Source of the DNA: Pegoplata infirma
Taxonomy: Eukaryota > Arthropoda > Insecta > Diptera > Anthomyiidae
Direction: 5' to 3'
Assembly: GCA_963921195.1 (NCBI GenBank)
Contig: OY992541.1
Span: forward strand, 11,440,951-11,504,950
DNA length: 64,000 nt
In this document: piece by piece, positions 53,757 through 64,000 of the stretch
Numbering within the stretch: the stretch's first letter is position 1
Layout: each line of letters starts with the position of its first letter
Notes under the pieces: generated by a model
Databases searched by the model: none
The model's input: only the letters and a program-made list of their open reading frames with translations
Told to the model about the DNA's origin: nothing
Translations under genes and position numbers: made by a program

Positions 53757-54108
53757 TAGATTGGGTCTAGACCCTGGACCCATGGGTTCGGACCCCATTT
53801 AACTCGAGACCCCGTTGGGTCCCTTTAAGTTTCCCCATAGATTTTGAACCAAAACTTGTGTCCGTTTCGCTCTAACTTGCTTAGTTTTTGAGATACGGTA
53901 ATAAGGGCCTGATAGGGTCTTGAGAATCTTAAAAACTGGATAACTCAAAAACTATTAATCGGAGGGCTTTTGGGTATTTTGCGGAAGTGTTCTACGAGTC
54001 AAGAGCTACAAAAATGCCGTTGGACCTTTTCTCGTGTTGGCAGTATTTTCCGAGATATGTGCATATATAAAATCTCGGGAATTTCAAATCTTAGATCTAA
54101 AATTAGGG
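53757..54108 (+). mobile_element. T1-type fragment (diverged relative of 14696-15578)
   Basis: GGGTCTAGACC, GTTCGGACCCCATTT, TTGTGTCCGTTTCGCTCTAA, CTTGCTTAGTTTTTGAGATAC and TTTCCGAGATATGTGC follow the interior of the T1 element in the same order. The ends are missing; HINE-A' follows at once. Confidence 0.75.
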
Positions 54109-54111
54109 TCA

Positions 54112-54694
54112 TCATTCCGTTTGTAACTCATCGAAATATCGGTCTGGGACCCTATAAAGTATATATATTCATGATGCCCGATCGATTTTAAGACATTCTA
54201 GCGATGTCCGTCTGTCCGTCTGTCCGTCTGTCTGTCTGTTGAAAATGCTCTCGCGGACAAAATATTGCACAGAGATGACTGAAACTTAACATATATATTG
54301 GAAGTTCTCCCGAGAAGTTTGGTATTGCATTTGAGCGATATCGGTTCAGCGGTTCAAAAGTTATGAACAAAAATGTAAGCACACCTCAAAAATTTCAGTA
54401 CATTCAACATAACCTAAAAACACAAAATGCTTTAATTCGGCTTCTGGTTGACATATGTGAACATAATTGAGCACCAAATGGTATTTAAACAAGTACAAAC
54501 ATATTTTTTGACAAAAAAAGAAAAAAATCGCGGATTTTTTTTTTTACCAAAATTTTTTTTCGCGGAAATTTTTTTTTCAATTTTTTTTTTCAAAAGTATT
54601 TTCCTTTTAAATAAAGTTGTTTGCAATAATCTTTTTGAAATTGTGGAGGGTATCACTACATTCGGCAAGGCCGAATTTAACTTTTTTACTTGTT
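54112..54694 (+). mobile_element. HINE-A' copy lacking the terminal hairpin
   Basis: It starts at TCATTCCGTTTGTAACTCATC, continues CCCTATAAAGTATATATATTC, GACATTCTAGCGATGTCCG with (CTGT)n/(CCGT)n, GAGCGATATCGGTTCAGCGG and GGAGGGTATC, and ends TTCGGCAAGGCCGAATTTAA and CTTGTT. The TATACCCTCCACTC beginning is gone. Confidence 0.8.
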
Positions 54695-54770
54695 TTTAGT
54701 AAATTTTAACTAAACTTGAACTAAATTGTTTTTAAGAAATATGTCTTAAAAATAAAGATACTATTCTTAC

Positions 54771-54884
54771 TGCCAGTTTACAGAAGGCGAACGAAAATTT
54801 TGCGTGTGTTTTGTTATTGTAACAACAACAAAATACATGTAAAATTTTCGTTCGTGTGTTTCGTTCGCCTTCTGTAAACTGGCA
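54771..54884. repeat. Hairpin MITE, TGCCAGTTTACAGAAGG ends
   Basis: TGCCAGTTTACAGAAGGCGAACGA at the left is inverted exactly at the right, and AAAATTTT and CGTTCG words also mirror. The length is only 114 bp. Flanking TTAC/CTTA is not a clear duplication. Confidence 0.75.
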
Positions 54885-54968
54885 CTTAGATTTGTGGAAA
54901 ATTTCTTTGGCAGTAAGAATTTTTTTCCTAATATTAAAAAAAATCCATTTAAAGAAAAATATGAACTA

Positions 54969-55962
54969 CACTCAAAATAATCACTCTGTTAAATTACAGA
55001 GATACTCTGCTGAGCCAGCAGAAAATACCATAGATTTCCAACCAGCAAGATTTTTTGTTATTTTACGAAGAAAACTCTGTAAAATTATTTCAAAAAAAAC
55101 TGTAAATTTACACAATTATCTGTAAAATATTGATAAAACCGAAAAGAATTTTACCAAAAAAACTCTGTAAATTTGCAAAGTTTTAGTTAAATGCATTTTA
55201 TGAGTTCAAAATTTTACAAAACAAAAACTCTGTAAATTTACAAAGTTTTATTTAAATCCATTTTATGAGTAAGAGTAGAAACAGAACAAGCACGGCACGG
55301 GGGACGGTTGCCGTGGCCGGAGAATATAGGCCCAAAACAATGACGGGGGACGTCGACGGCAAAAAATGTCATTTGTTTGTTCAGTGGTACTAACTTTTAA
55401 TAAAATTAGAGTAATTTTACTGTAAAAAATCGCTTATCACATAGTCAATGTGATTAAGTTGGCACTACTGTACGTTTGTTACACCACTGTGAATGAAAAA
55501 ATAAAAAATTGTTGTGAAAATGCGGCAACCCTGGAGTGTGAGAGGGAGGGAGATTGAGAGAACCCGAAGATAAAATAAAATAAGTTTTAATTTTTTGTCG
55601 TGCCGGTCACGGTTTTTAACTGTCAAATCGTATGGAAAAAGTCGTGCCGGGCTTGTTCTGTTCCTACCTTAAAACTTCTCTACTTCAAAAACATTAATTA
55701 AAATTAAAAAAATTTGTTTATTAAAATTAAAATGTTGTTAAATTTGCCCGCTTTAATGCCTCCAAATTGTAAATTTACTTTTTTTTATTTTGTAAGTTTT
55801 TAATGAGTAACTTCAATTTTACAAAGTTATGTTTTTCGGTCACAAGAAAATGCAAAGTATTTTTTTAAAAACTGTATTTCGACAGATAACTTTGTCAAAT
55901 ATCTGTCGAATTGAGATTACAGTCATTTAACAGAGTTTTTAACAGAGTAATTATTTTAAGTG
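54969..55962. mobile_element. Tc1/mariner-like element, CTCTGTTAAA ends, TA duplication
   Basis: The ends are CACTCAAAATAATCACTCTG and, inverted, CACTTAAAATAATTACTCTG, with TA at 54967-54968 and 55963-55964. CTCTGTAAATTTACAAAG-like words recur inside. A G/C-richer patch at 55280-55365 (GCACGGCACGGGGGACGG) and GTCGTGCCGG words near 55600-55650 are mirrored in part, suggesting a further small palindrome inside. Confidence 0.8.
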
Positions 55963-56115
55963 TACTTAAAAGAAAATGAACTAAAATTTTTTCCTCATAG
56001 TTTAAGAAAATTTCTCATTTTTAAGTTAAATTTAACTAAATTTTAGGAAAATTCATGATAAATTTTCAAAGACATTTTTTCCTTAATTTTAGTTATGTCT
56101 TTTTTTTTCAGTGTG

Positions 56116-57114
56116 ACACAGCGATGACAGCATCTTAAAAATAAATACTTGGCGATGCTTTAAGTTGATTGTATTTGAGCGATATCGGTTCAGAATTTTA
56201 AAAGTTATGAAAATGAAAAATCGTGGAAAATTTTATTTTAACGAAATTTTTTTTCTTCCTAAATTATTTTTCCAAATTTTTTCCGTTTCCAATTTGTTTT
56301 TTTTTTTTCAAAAACCATTTTTTTTTTCAAAAACCATTTTTTTTAACATTTTTTTTTTTTAATTCATTTTTTTTTTTCATCTGTTCACCTTTAAAATTTA
56401 GTTCCTCCTATTTAAATAATTCAAGTTCATTTATAATGGAAAAGGTCAGTGTCAGTATTCAATTCGATTGTTTTTTTTTTTAAAGATTCACAGTAAATAC
56501 ATCATTTATGTAAAAAAAATTGTCTGGTTATGACCGGAGTTTGTAATTTAATACATTCAGCCTTTTTCTAATATTAAGGTTTAATTTTTGGATACATACT
56601 CAATATTTTGTAAGTAACAATTAAATGGAAATTCGTAATTTCAGTAGCTAACATGGAATGTAATTGCACCGCGCATCAATTGAAAATTGAAAATCTTATC
56701 TTCCATTTGACATTCGAAGATTCGATTTAAAATTAGAAAATCACATTTAAAAATTCTAAAAATATCCTACAAGATCAACAGAGATATCAAAACAGAGGTC
56801 TTTGAAAATACTTCTAGAACACCCCATATACATAACTACTTAATTGCACTTTCGCGAAATTAAAATGGGTCATGCAGAAAACACATGTCATTTAAACTAA
56901 TTGCGCTTAATATTAACTTAATGCTTAAAACAAACAAAAATCATGTCATATTAAGGTCTTATATTCAAAACTCTCGTTGTTAAATTTGTGCATTAACCAG
57001 CGGCGTATACAGGAAATAAACATATACAAAAACAAATTTTGAAATAATTTTGGAATTTTGGTGGTAGGGGGGAGGGTGGAAATCCTTGAAATCCTTTCCG
57101 CCCAAGGCTCACAA
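56116..57114. other. Spacer with a HINE-A' scrap; no gene recognised
   Basis: GAGCGATATCGGTTCAGAATTTTAAAAGTTATG at 56177 matches HINE-A' at 54336. The rest to about 56410 is T-rich. CAGCGGCGTATACAGG at 56999 and GGGGGGAGGGTGG at 57067 resemble old hAT-type terminal sequence. Frames of 65-86 codons here are Phe-rich and not credible. Confidence 0.4.
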
Positions 57115-57950
57115 AATCTAGACTTTTTCTTTAAAAAAAATGTCTCCGAATCTGAGATATTTTCCATCAGAAAAATATCTTGTAATCTGAAACTTTTTCT
57201 ATAGTAAACATTTTTAAGAATAAGAGACTTTTTCTACAGAAAGAATTTTTTTCAGAATCTAAAACTTTTGTAAAGTAAAAAAAATCTTAGAATTTGAGTG
57301 TTTTTGCTGTGGCTTAAAAATGTGTCAGTACCTAAAACTTTTTTTATGTCTAAGAATCTGAACTTTTTCTATAAAAAACGTAAATTTTAATGTCTGAAAC
57401 TTTTAGAATCTTAGACTTTTTATGTTGGAAGAATTTTTCATAATCTAAGAGTTTTTCTGTGGGAAAGGCGCGGATCCAGCTCTTGGATTTGGGGGGGGGG
57501 GAAATTTTTTTTTTTTGCTTAAAAATTTTTTTTTGCAGGGAACTTCAGGTCGAATTTGAATCATTGGTTAAGGTTTTTTAGTGTTCAATACTTGTTTATT
57601 ATGAATTGTTCTATAGAAACATTTTCAAATTTTAAATATTTATTCCTATACATATAATAAAAAAAACTTAAATGTTTAATATTTTGGAAAATGTCTCTTC
57701 ATGAAATTTTCAGGTTCTAAAGCAGTTTTCTGACAGCAAATGACAGATTCTGACACCATTTTCTAATAGAAAATAAGTCAAGTTTGAGATATGTTTATTC
57801 ACAAAAAGTTTTCTGATTTGGAAATTTTTCCGATTCATTTGCTTAAAGAGAATGTTTATGATTCTGAGACGTTATCCCAATAGAAAACTTCTGAGGTTCT
57901 GAGGCCTTTTGATATAGAAAAGCTTTTAAAATTTATACAAAAATGTTTTG

Positions 57951-58087
57951 AGTAGGTTTATTCTAGCTCGAGGTCATTATTTTCTTTTACTTATTAAATC
58001 TATAATTTTCAGAAAATTATTCTATGAGAATATCAAAGTCTAAATAAGTAAAAGAAATAATGGACCTCAAGCTAGAATAAATCTACT
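57951..58087. repeat. Small palindromic MITE
   Basis: AGTAGGTTTATTCTAGCTCGAGGTC and TTCTTTTACTTATT at the left are inverted at 58043-58087. The arms are about 45 bp. A half copy is at about 37686-37735. The duplication is not clear. Confidence 0.75.
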
Positions 58088-58158
58088 AAAACTATAATAT
58101 TTTAATAAAAATTAATCAGAAATTATACAAAAAATTTTAAATTCTGATACACCTTCAT

Positions 58159-60048
58159 TAGCCTGTCCCGAAAATGGCCTCTTTTTGTAGTTTCGCTTGG
58201 TAATAGCAAAAAAATTATGCGTATTACAGAGCTGATTACACTGCGGAACACTAAAAAATAAACAAGAGTTACGACCATCATTTCTATATATTTCGGACAT
58301 GCTGAATCGAATGGCGTACTCCGTTTTTCGATGTATGGTACAGTTTTCTTGTAAAATGTCATTAAAGATTGGCTGATTTTCCGCTGCTTTTTTAACAAAA
58401 AAAATTCCGAAGCTAATGATTTTTAAATTTTATGGCATGGAAAACAAAGATATAACTTGTAGCAATATTTCTAATATAAATTTGGTTTAAAGCTTTTCAT
58501 CTTAACCCCTTTAATTCGCGGATTTCTTCATTTTTTTAAGTTTTCGCGAAATTAACCGCTTAATTGGTCTCTGATAAAAAACTTGCATTTTGTGGATCAT
58601 AAAGGCGTCCATGACACTACGAATAGTGGACAAAAAACATCTATGTTATATGGACCATCATGAAGAAAATCGCGAAAAACCGTTTTTTTGTATATGGCAG
58701 CATCACTTTAGGAGATGATTTGAGGCTTCATCTTTTAGTATATAATGTGGGAACCTTAAACAATGAACTGACCCAAAATTTGTCCAAAAAAGTTTTCATT
58801 TGCAAAAGTTATCTTAACAAAAACTATAATTATTGTATCGCAAACACTGAAATAACAGTTTTTGTTAAGATAACTTTTGCAAATGAAAACTTTTTTGGAC
58901 AAATTTTGGGTCAGTTCATTGTTTAAGGTTCCCACATTATATACTAAAAGATGAAGCCTCAAATCATCTCCTAAAGTGATGCTGCCATATACAAAAAAAC
59001 GGTTTTTCGCGATTTTCTTCATGATGGTCCATATAACATAGATGTTGTTTTTCCATTATTCGTAGTGTCATGGACGCCTTTATGATCCACAAAATGCAAG
59101 TTTTTTATCAGAGACCAATTAAGCGGTTAATTTCGCGAAAACTTAAAAAAAATGAAGAAATCCGCGAATTAAAGGGGTTAAGATGAAAAGCTTTAAACCA
59201 AATTTATATTAGAAATATTGCTACAAGTTATATCTTTGTTTTCCATGCCATAAAATTTAAAAATCATTAGCTTTGGAATTTTTTTTGTTAAAAAAGCAGC
59301 TGAAAATCAGCCAATCATTAATGACATTTTACAAGAAAACTGTACCATACATCGAAAAACGGAGTACGCCATTCGATTCAGCATGTCCGAAATATATTGA
59401 AATGATGGTCGAACCTCTTGTTTTCTAAAATAGTGGTTAGTTTTGTCACGCAGTGTTATGTGAAAAATGATCCAAAAAAATTTGGAGTCTGTCTTTGCCT
59501 CCCTACAAATGGTTAAAGTTCGCAATCGTAGTGTATTTTGTCAAAAAAAAAATATTTTTGTTTCGACCGCTATTGCTGTCAAAATTCGCGGAACGTTTAG
59601 TACATTAAGGGAAAAATATTTAAAAAGTTTTCAACGAATAATTTTGGTCCACCAGAGCATTTTAAGAAAGAAAGAATCAAAGTTTTTGGCAATTTCAATC
59701 AATCAAGATCAGAAGGGTATTTAAATCGTCCATGTTCTTTAAGCCAATAAAAAAAAAGTCGAACAAAAATTCGAAAAAAAATATTTTTTTTTACTATTTT
59801 TGCAACAAAAATTGAATAAGTGGATTAAATTTCATCATCCAAATATTTTTTCCTTAATGTACTCCAAATTCTGAAAATTTTGACACCAATTTCGGCCAAA
59901 ACAAAAAAAAAAAATTTTTGACAAAATACACTACGGTTGCGAACTTCAACCGGTTGTAGGGAGCCAAAGACAGACTCCATTTTTTTTTTTATTATTTTTC
60001 CCATTATTTTTTGCTATTACCTTAAATTTTATTTTTCGGGACAGGCTA
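58159..60048. mobile_element. Palindromic hAT-like element, TSD ACCTTCAT
   Basis: The ends TAGCCTGTCCCGAAAA and TTTTTCGGGACAGGCTA are flanked by a perfect ACCTTCAT (58151-58158, 60049-60056). The arms mirror GGAGTCTGTCTTTGCCTCCC and AGTGTATTTTGTCAAAA near 59480-59550 and 59900-59975. It is the sister of 1023-2936; a Harbinger-like element (58239-59455) splits the left arm at AGCTGATTA. Without it the element is about 670 bp. Confidence 0.92.
58239..59455 (+). mobile_element. PIF/Harbinger-like 1.2-kb palindrome, copy 1, TSD TTA
   Basis: The ends CACTGCGGAACACTA and TAGTGGTTAGTTTTGTCACGCAGTG share CACTGCG. TTA lies on both sides (58236-58238, 59456-59458), and the sister hAT at 1085-1100 shows the unbroken AGCTGATTACGGG site. 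The arms are nearly complementary over about 590 bp around a short loop at 58815-58865. The two near-identical 88-codon frames on opposite strands (MKKIAKNRFFVYGSITLGDD) exist because of the palindrome. Confidence 0.86.
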
Positions 60049-61405
60049 ACCTTCATATAGAAAATTCTCAAATAATTATGCAATTCTCACACCAAAAATT
60101 TCTATATTTAGCAAAAATTTTCGTAAAGAAAAATTCTCAGATTTAGTGAGTTTTTTCTCATTGAAAACTTCTTAGGTTGTGAAATATTAAAACTTTTTTC
60201 TATTATATTTTTCTACAGAAAAGGTTTGAGATACCGAAACGATCTTTCTACACCAAAATTTTTAGGGTTTGAAAAAATATTCCGTAGAAAGTACCTACGA
60301 TTTTGAAGACTTTAATGCTTTTTAAAATTTTTGGAGGCAATTTTCTAGATTCTGAGACATTTTTCTATTAAAAAGGTTTTTTTTTCTGAGAAACTTTTCC
60401 CTAAAAAAGTCTAAGATAATGAAATATTTTCTGAGAAATATTTGAATAAAAGAGTCTAAGAAATTATTTCCTAAAAAAACGTTTTAGTTTCTGAGTCATG
60501 TTTCCCATAGAAAAAGTCTCAGAGTCTGAGTCTCCGAAATTTTTCCTACAAAAAAAGTCTTAGATTCTTAGACATTTTTCAAATAAAAAAAATCGGAATC
60601 TAAGACCTTATTCTAGATTCTGTGATATTTTTCTAAAATTCTAAGAATATTTTTTCTAAAATTCTCAGAGTCTTAAGTAATTTTTATAGAAAAAGATTTG
60701 GATTCTGAGTTATTTTTCCTATCGAACAAGTCGTAGATTTTAGAATATTTTTTTTAATATTAAAACTCAAAAATTCTGAGATATTTTCCTATTGAAAAAC
60801 TCACAAATTTTTTCAAGGATTCTAGGCCTTTTTTCCTATAGAAAAGGGCTCAGGTTTTCCTATTAAAAAGTCTAAGATTCTGAAATATCTTTCTAATAAA
60901 AATAATCTCAGATTCTGAGATATTTTTCCCAAGGAAGAATACTTAGATTCCGAGACATTTTTCCTATAAAAGTCCCAGATTCTGTATAATTTTTCCTATA
61001 GAAAAATTTTATCTTAATTTTACTTTTTTTTTTCTATAAAAAAACAATATTTCCAAAGAAAGCTTTTGAGATTCTTGAAAATTTTAGAAAAAATTCTGAC
61101 TTATGAATTCATATCCTCTTTTCTTTGTACCCAGAAGAATTGTCAAATTTTCAATATAGAAAATTCTCAGATTTTTTCTATAAAAAACTCTCAGATTTTT
61201 TCTATAGAAAAACTGTTACATTTTAAAATTGTCAAAATTATAAGATTTTTTCTATAAAAAAAGTTCTAAGAAAAATTCTCAACTTTTTTCTAGAGAAATT
61301 CACAAATTATTCATTTAAAAAAAAAATCAAGAAATTTTTCGTCTAGAAAAATTCCCAAATATTTTGTCTAGAAAAATTCTTGAATTTTTTATTAAGAAAA
61401 GTTTT

Positions 61406-62974
61406 ACCCGAGTAAAAAAGTTTTTATTTAAATATACGTAATTTGATAAAATTATATCAAATTATATATAATTATATAAAATTATATATAGAGGTAAAAT
61501 TTTTCAAAAAATTATATAAAATTATATAAAATTATATATAATTATATCCAGGATTTGGTGGATATAATTATATAAAATTATATCAAATTATATATAATTT
61601 TATAAAATTTTATAAAATTTGATAAAAATTTTATCAAATTATATATAATTTCATATAATTATATCCACCAAATACTGGATATAATTATATATAATTTTAT
61701 ATAATTTTATACAATTTTTTATATATAACACTGCGGAACACTAAAAAATAAACAAGAGTTACGACCATCATTTCTATATATTTCGGACATGCTGATTCGA
61801 ATGGCGTACTCCGTTTTTCGATGTATGGTACAGTTTACTTGCAAAATGTCGTTAAAGATTTGCTGATTTCGAGCCAGTTTTTTAACAAAAAAATTTGCAA
61901 AGTAAATGGTTTATAAATTTTATGACATGAAAAACAAAGATATGATGTATAGCAACATTTCTTATGCAAATTTGGTTTAAAGCTTTTCAAATTAAGCCCT
62001 TAAATTCGCGAATTTCTTAATTTTTTAAGGTTTTCGCGAAATTAACAGCCAAATTGGTCTTTGATAAAAAACTTGCTTTTAATGAATCAAAAATGCATAC
62101 CTAACAATGCGAATAGTGGACAAAAAACAGCTATGTTATATGGACCATCATGATGAAAATCGCGAAAACCCGTTTTTTGTATATGCCAGCATCACTTTAC
62201 GAGATGATTTAAGGTTCCATCTTTTAGTATATAATGTGGGAACCTTAAACAACTAACTGACCAAAAATTCGGCCAAAAAAGTTTTCATTTGCAAGAGTTA
62301 TCTTAACAAAAACTATTATTTCAGTGTTTGTGATACAATAATTATAGTTTTTGTTAAGATAACTTTTGCAAATGAAAACTTTTTTGGACAAATTTTGGGT
62401 CAGTTCATTGAGTAAGGTTCCCACATTATATACTAAAAGATGAAGCCTCAAAACATCTCCTAAAGTAATGCTGCCATATACAAAAAAAACGGTTTTTCGC
62501 GATTTTCATCATGATGGTCCATATAACATAGATGTTTTTTGTCCACTATTCGTAGTGTCATGGACGCCTTTATGATTCACAAAATGCAAGTTTTTTATCA
62601 GAGACCAATTTAGCGGTTAATTTCGCGAAAACCTAAAAAAATGAAGAAATCCGCGAATTTAAGGGCTTAAGATGAAAAGCTTTAAACCAAATTTATATTA
62701 GAAATATTGCTACAAGTTATATCTTTGTTTTCCATGCCATAAAATTTACAAATCATTAGCTTTGGAATTTTTTTTGTTAAAAAAGCAACTGAAAATCAGC
62801 CAATCTTTAATGACATTTTACAAGAAAACTGTACCATACATCGAAAAACGGAGTACGCCATTCGATTCAGCATGTCCGAAATATATTGAAATGATGGTCG
62901 TACCTCTTGTTTTCTAAAATAGTGGTTAGTTTTGTCACGCAGTGTAATTATATAAAAAACTTTTTTATTTGGGT
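61406..62974. mobile_element. A/T palindrome (ATATAATTATATAAAAT) split by a Harbinger-like element
   Basis: ACCCGAGTAAAAAAGTTTTT at the left and its inverse AAAACTTTTTTATTTGGGT at the right border about 350 bp of ATAATTATATAAAATTATAT words. Inner mirror words ATATCCAGGATTTGGTGGATAT and ATATCCACCAAATACTGGATAT are present. No duplication is clear. Confidence 0.65.
61739..62944 (-). mobile_element. PIF/Harbinger-like 1.2-kb palindrome, copy 2, TSD TAA
   Basis: It has the same CACTGCGGAACACTA and TCACGCAGTG ends as 58239-59455, in the same orientation, flanked by TAA (61736-61738, 62945-62947). Its central loop (about 62309-62350, ATTTCAGTGTTTGTGATACAATAATTATAG) is the reverse complement of that in copy 1. 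The strand given follows the loop; the ends alone would give plus. The left arm is more diverged than the right. Confidence 0.85.
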
Positions 62975-63230
62975 AATTTTTTGAGACTTTCTAACTTTCA
63001 GAAACATTTTAGGTTCTTAGACATTTTTCATAGAAGAATTTCTATAAAAAAATTTCTCCTTTAGAAAAATTCCTCGATTTTTCCAATAGAAAACTTTTAA
63101 GGATTTTCTTATAGAAAAATTATCAATTTTTTCTCTAAAAAAAATTTCCTTTAGGAAAATTTTAAGATTCCTTAACATTTTTTATAGAAAATTTTGTCAG
63201 ATCCTTGGACATTTTTCAAAGAATTTTTTT

Positions 63231-63602
63231 TTTCGATTATTTCCTTTTCATTTTGAATGAATACGAAACAATCTTTATTAAATTTAAGTCGACGCGTATA
63301 ATAATTATAAGGCAGAATTGAATTCAGTTGGTCAAAATACATAAGAATTAGTCGGTCTAGTTTCTGGGTCAGAAAATTTTTTATTTTTTTGTGGGGCTGT
63401 GTAATTGTTTAAAAATAAACAATTTGTAGTTTGTGGTCGTTTCGTTTATTTTGTTTCGTTAATTCCATTTTAAATGTCATAGTTTAATAATTTAATTTTA
63501 AAAATAAATAGTGAGTGTTTTCCAGTAAATGCTATATTTACATAAAAATGCCATTAAATTTTAAAATGTCATAAGTATATAAATAAAAAACATACTTTAA
63601 TA
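63231..63602. other. A/T-rich spacer, no gene seen
   Basis: No element borders or coding frame are recognised. A short more complex patch (GTCGACGCGTATAAT, 63287-63302) stands alone. Confidence 0.4.
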
Positions 63603-63898
63603 CAATGGTTCCCAACCTTTTTTGCGAAATGCCCTACTTTTCAGTTAAAAAAAAACTGCAATGTTCCCCCTACAATCAACAAAAATTTTTCAAATTTGTT
63701 TTAAAATTCAAAAATTCCCTAAGCAAACTTTTTGTTAAAATCATAGTCTAAACAAAGTTTTAAGAAAAAGTTCTCAACAATCAACTAAATAATTAAACTA
63801 AAATAATATTTTTTTAGTTTATTTAATAAAAAAAATCTTAAAAATTTGCATTCAAATTGCCCCCCAGTGGTGCGAGAATCAAAGGTTGTGAACTATTG
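63603..63898. mobile_element. Short hAT-like element, CAATGGTTCCCAACCTTTTTT end
   Basis: The ends are CAATGGTTCCCAACCT and, inverted, CAATAGTTCACAACCT, flanked by CTTTAATA (63595-63602) and CTTTAATG (63899-63906), matching at 7 of 8 bases. CAGTGGTTCCCAACCT-type ends are classical for hAT elements of the Charlie type. The inner TTCCCCCTAC and TTGCCCCCCAGTGGTGCGAG are also typical. It is non-coding. Confidence 0.85.
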
Positions 63899-64000
63899 CT
63901 TTAATGCATATAAAACAAATGTATTTGTATGTATACAACACTAAATGCATGTAAATATATTTTTATAAATATAATCAATGTGTATGTATTTGCATTTATA

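Larger units (their letters stand above)
53566..56115. mobile_element. Possible mariner-like element (CACTCAAAAAAAAGTGAACTAAAA end) with insertions
   Basis: CACTCAAAAAAAAGTGAACT at 53566 and TTTTTTTTTCAGTG at about 56102-56115 are inverted, each bordered by TG. AACTAAAAT, AATTTTAGTT and GGGAAAATTAACTC words occur near both ends. A T1-like fragment, HINE-A', a hairpin and a complete mariner-like element lie inside. The borders are tentative. Confidence 0.45.
57115..63230. repeat. Hairpin minisatellite, block 4 (6-kb locus with insertions)
   Basis: Degenerate units (TCTGAGA, TTTTTCTATAGAAAAA, AGATTCTGAGA in varying order) occupy 57115-57460, about 57700-57945, 60055-61405 and 63000-63230. The gaps are a GGCGCGGATCCAG..poly-G patch near 57467, a small palindrome, a hAT with a Harbinger-like insertion, and an A/T palindrome with a second Harbinger-like insertion. 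Units here are more diverged than in block 3. Confidence 0.7.

Noticed and set aside
57467..57520. hAT or ISL2EU-type terminus (GGCGCGGATCCAG plus G run)
   Set aside because: It looks like an old terminus but no second end or duplication could be found, so it is not listed as an element.
58660..59022. Pair of near-identical 88-codon proteins on opposite strands
   Set aside because: They result from the two arms of the Harbinger-like palindrome; the frame crosses the loop and is not kept in the second copy's left arm.

Overview
The window looks like intergenic, repeat-saturated DNA from a higher fly (Diptera, probably a calyptrate muscoid such as a blow fly, house fly or stable fly). The basis is the very high A+T content, many copies of INE-1/DINE-1-like (Helentron-associated, HINE) repeats with their GTCCGTCC microsatellite and ACAAGTAAG-type end, and an LOA-like non-LTR retrotransposon. 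The species call is inference. I found no host protein-coding gene. The longest coding sequence is the decayed LOA retrotransposon, and most other short open frames are by-products of palindromic DNA or low-complexity A/T runs.

Nearly every non-random stretch is a transposable element, and most are non-autonomous elements with long, almost fully palindromic arms. Target-site duplications (TSDs) read directly from the sequence give exact borders for many. Fifteen have hAT features (8-bp TSD; ends TAG..CTA or CA..TG): 12 TSDs are perfect and 3 have one mismatch. Two are Transib-like (CACAGTG end, 5-bp TSDs CGCTG and CGACA). Several have TTA/TAA duplications like PIF/Harbinger. A further group has CACTCAAAA-type ends and TA duplications like Tc1/mariner. 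Three HINE families (A, B, C) recur on both strands.

Layout. 1-5.6 kb: a palindromic hAT split by a Transib-like element that holds a HINE-B fragment; then a tRNA-like sequence and HINE-A. 5.6-13 kb: an A/T-rich element split by an 11-bp-TSD LOA retrotransposon (minus strand, about 3.0 kb net), itself split by three hAT elements, one holding another hAT and one holding HINE-B. 13.5-20 kb: a hairpin minisatellite, a mariner-like element, HINE-A, a second tRNA-like sequence and two further inverted-repeat elements. 20-26 kb: HINE-A, B and C and a mariner-like element split by a hAT. 26.7-32.5 kb: two HINE-C copies, one containing two interleaved foldback elements and a hAT, then a chimeric mariner-like element. 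33-44 kb: palindromic repeats, several hATs and HINE-B. 44-53 kb: a perfect 64-bp palindrome, more minisatellite, and a hAT holding a Harbinger-like and a second Transib-like element. 53-57 kb: degenerate HINE and mariner-like pieces. 57-63.2 kb: the hairpin minisatellite again, split by a hAT, two 1.2-kb Harbinger-like palindromes and an A/T palindrome. 63.6-63.9 kb: a short hAT.

No genes work together here. The biological content is the insertion history: up to five nested levels, with relative ages that can be read from the TSDs and from paralogous unoccupied sites in the same window.
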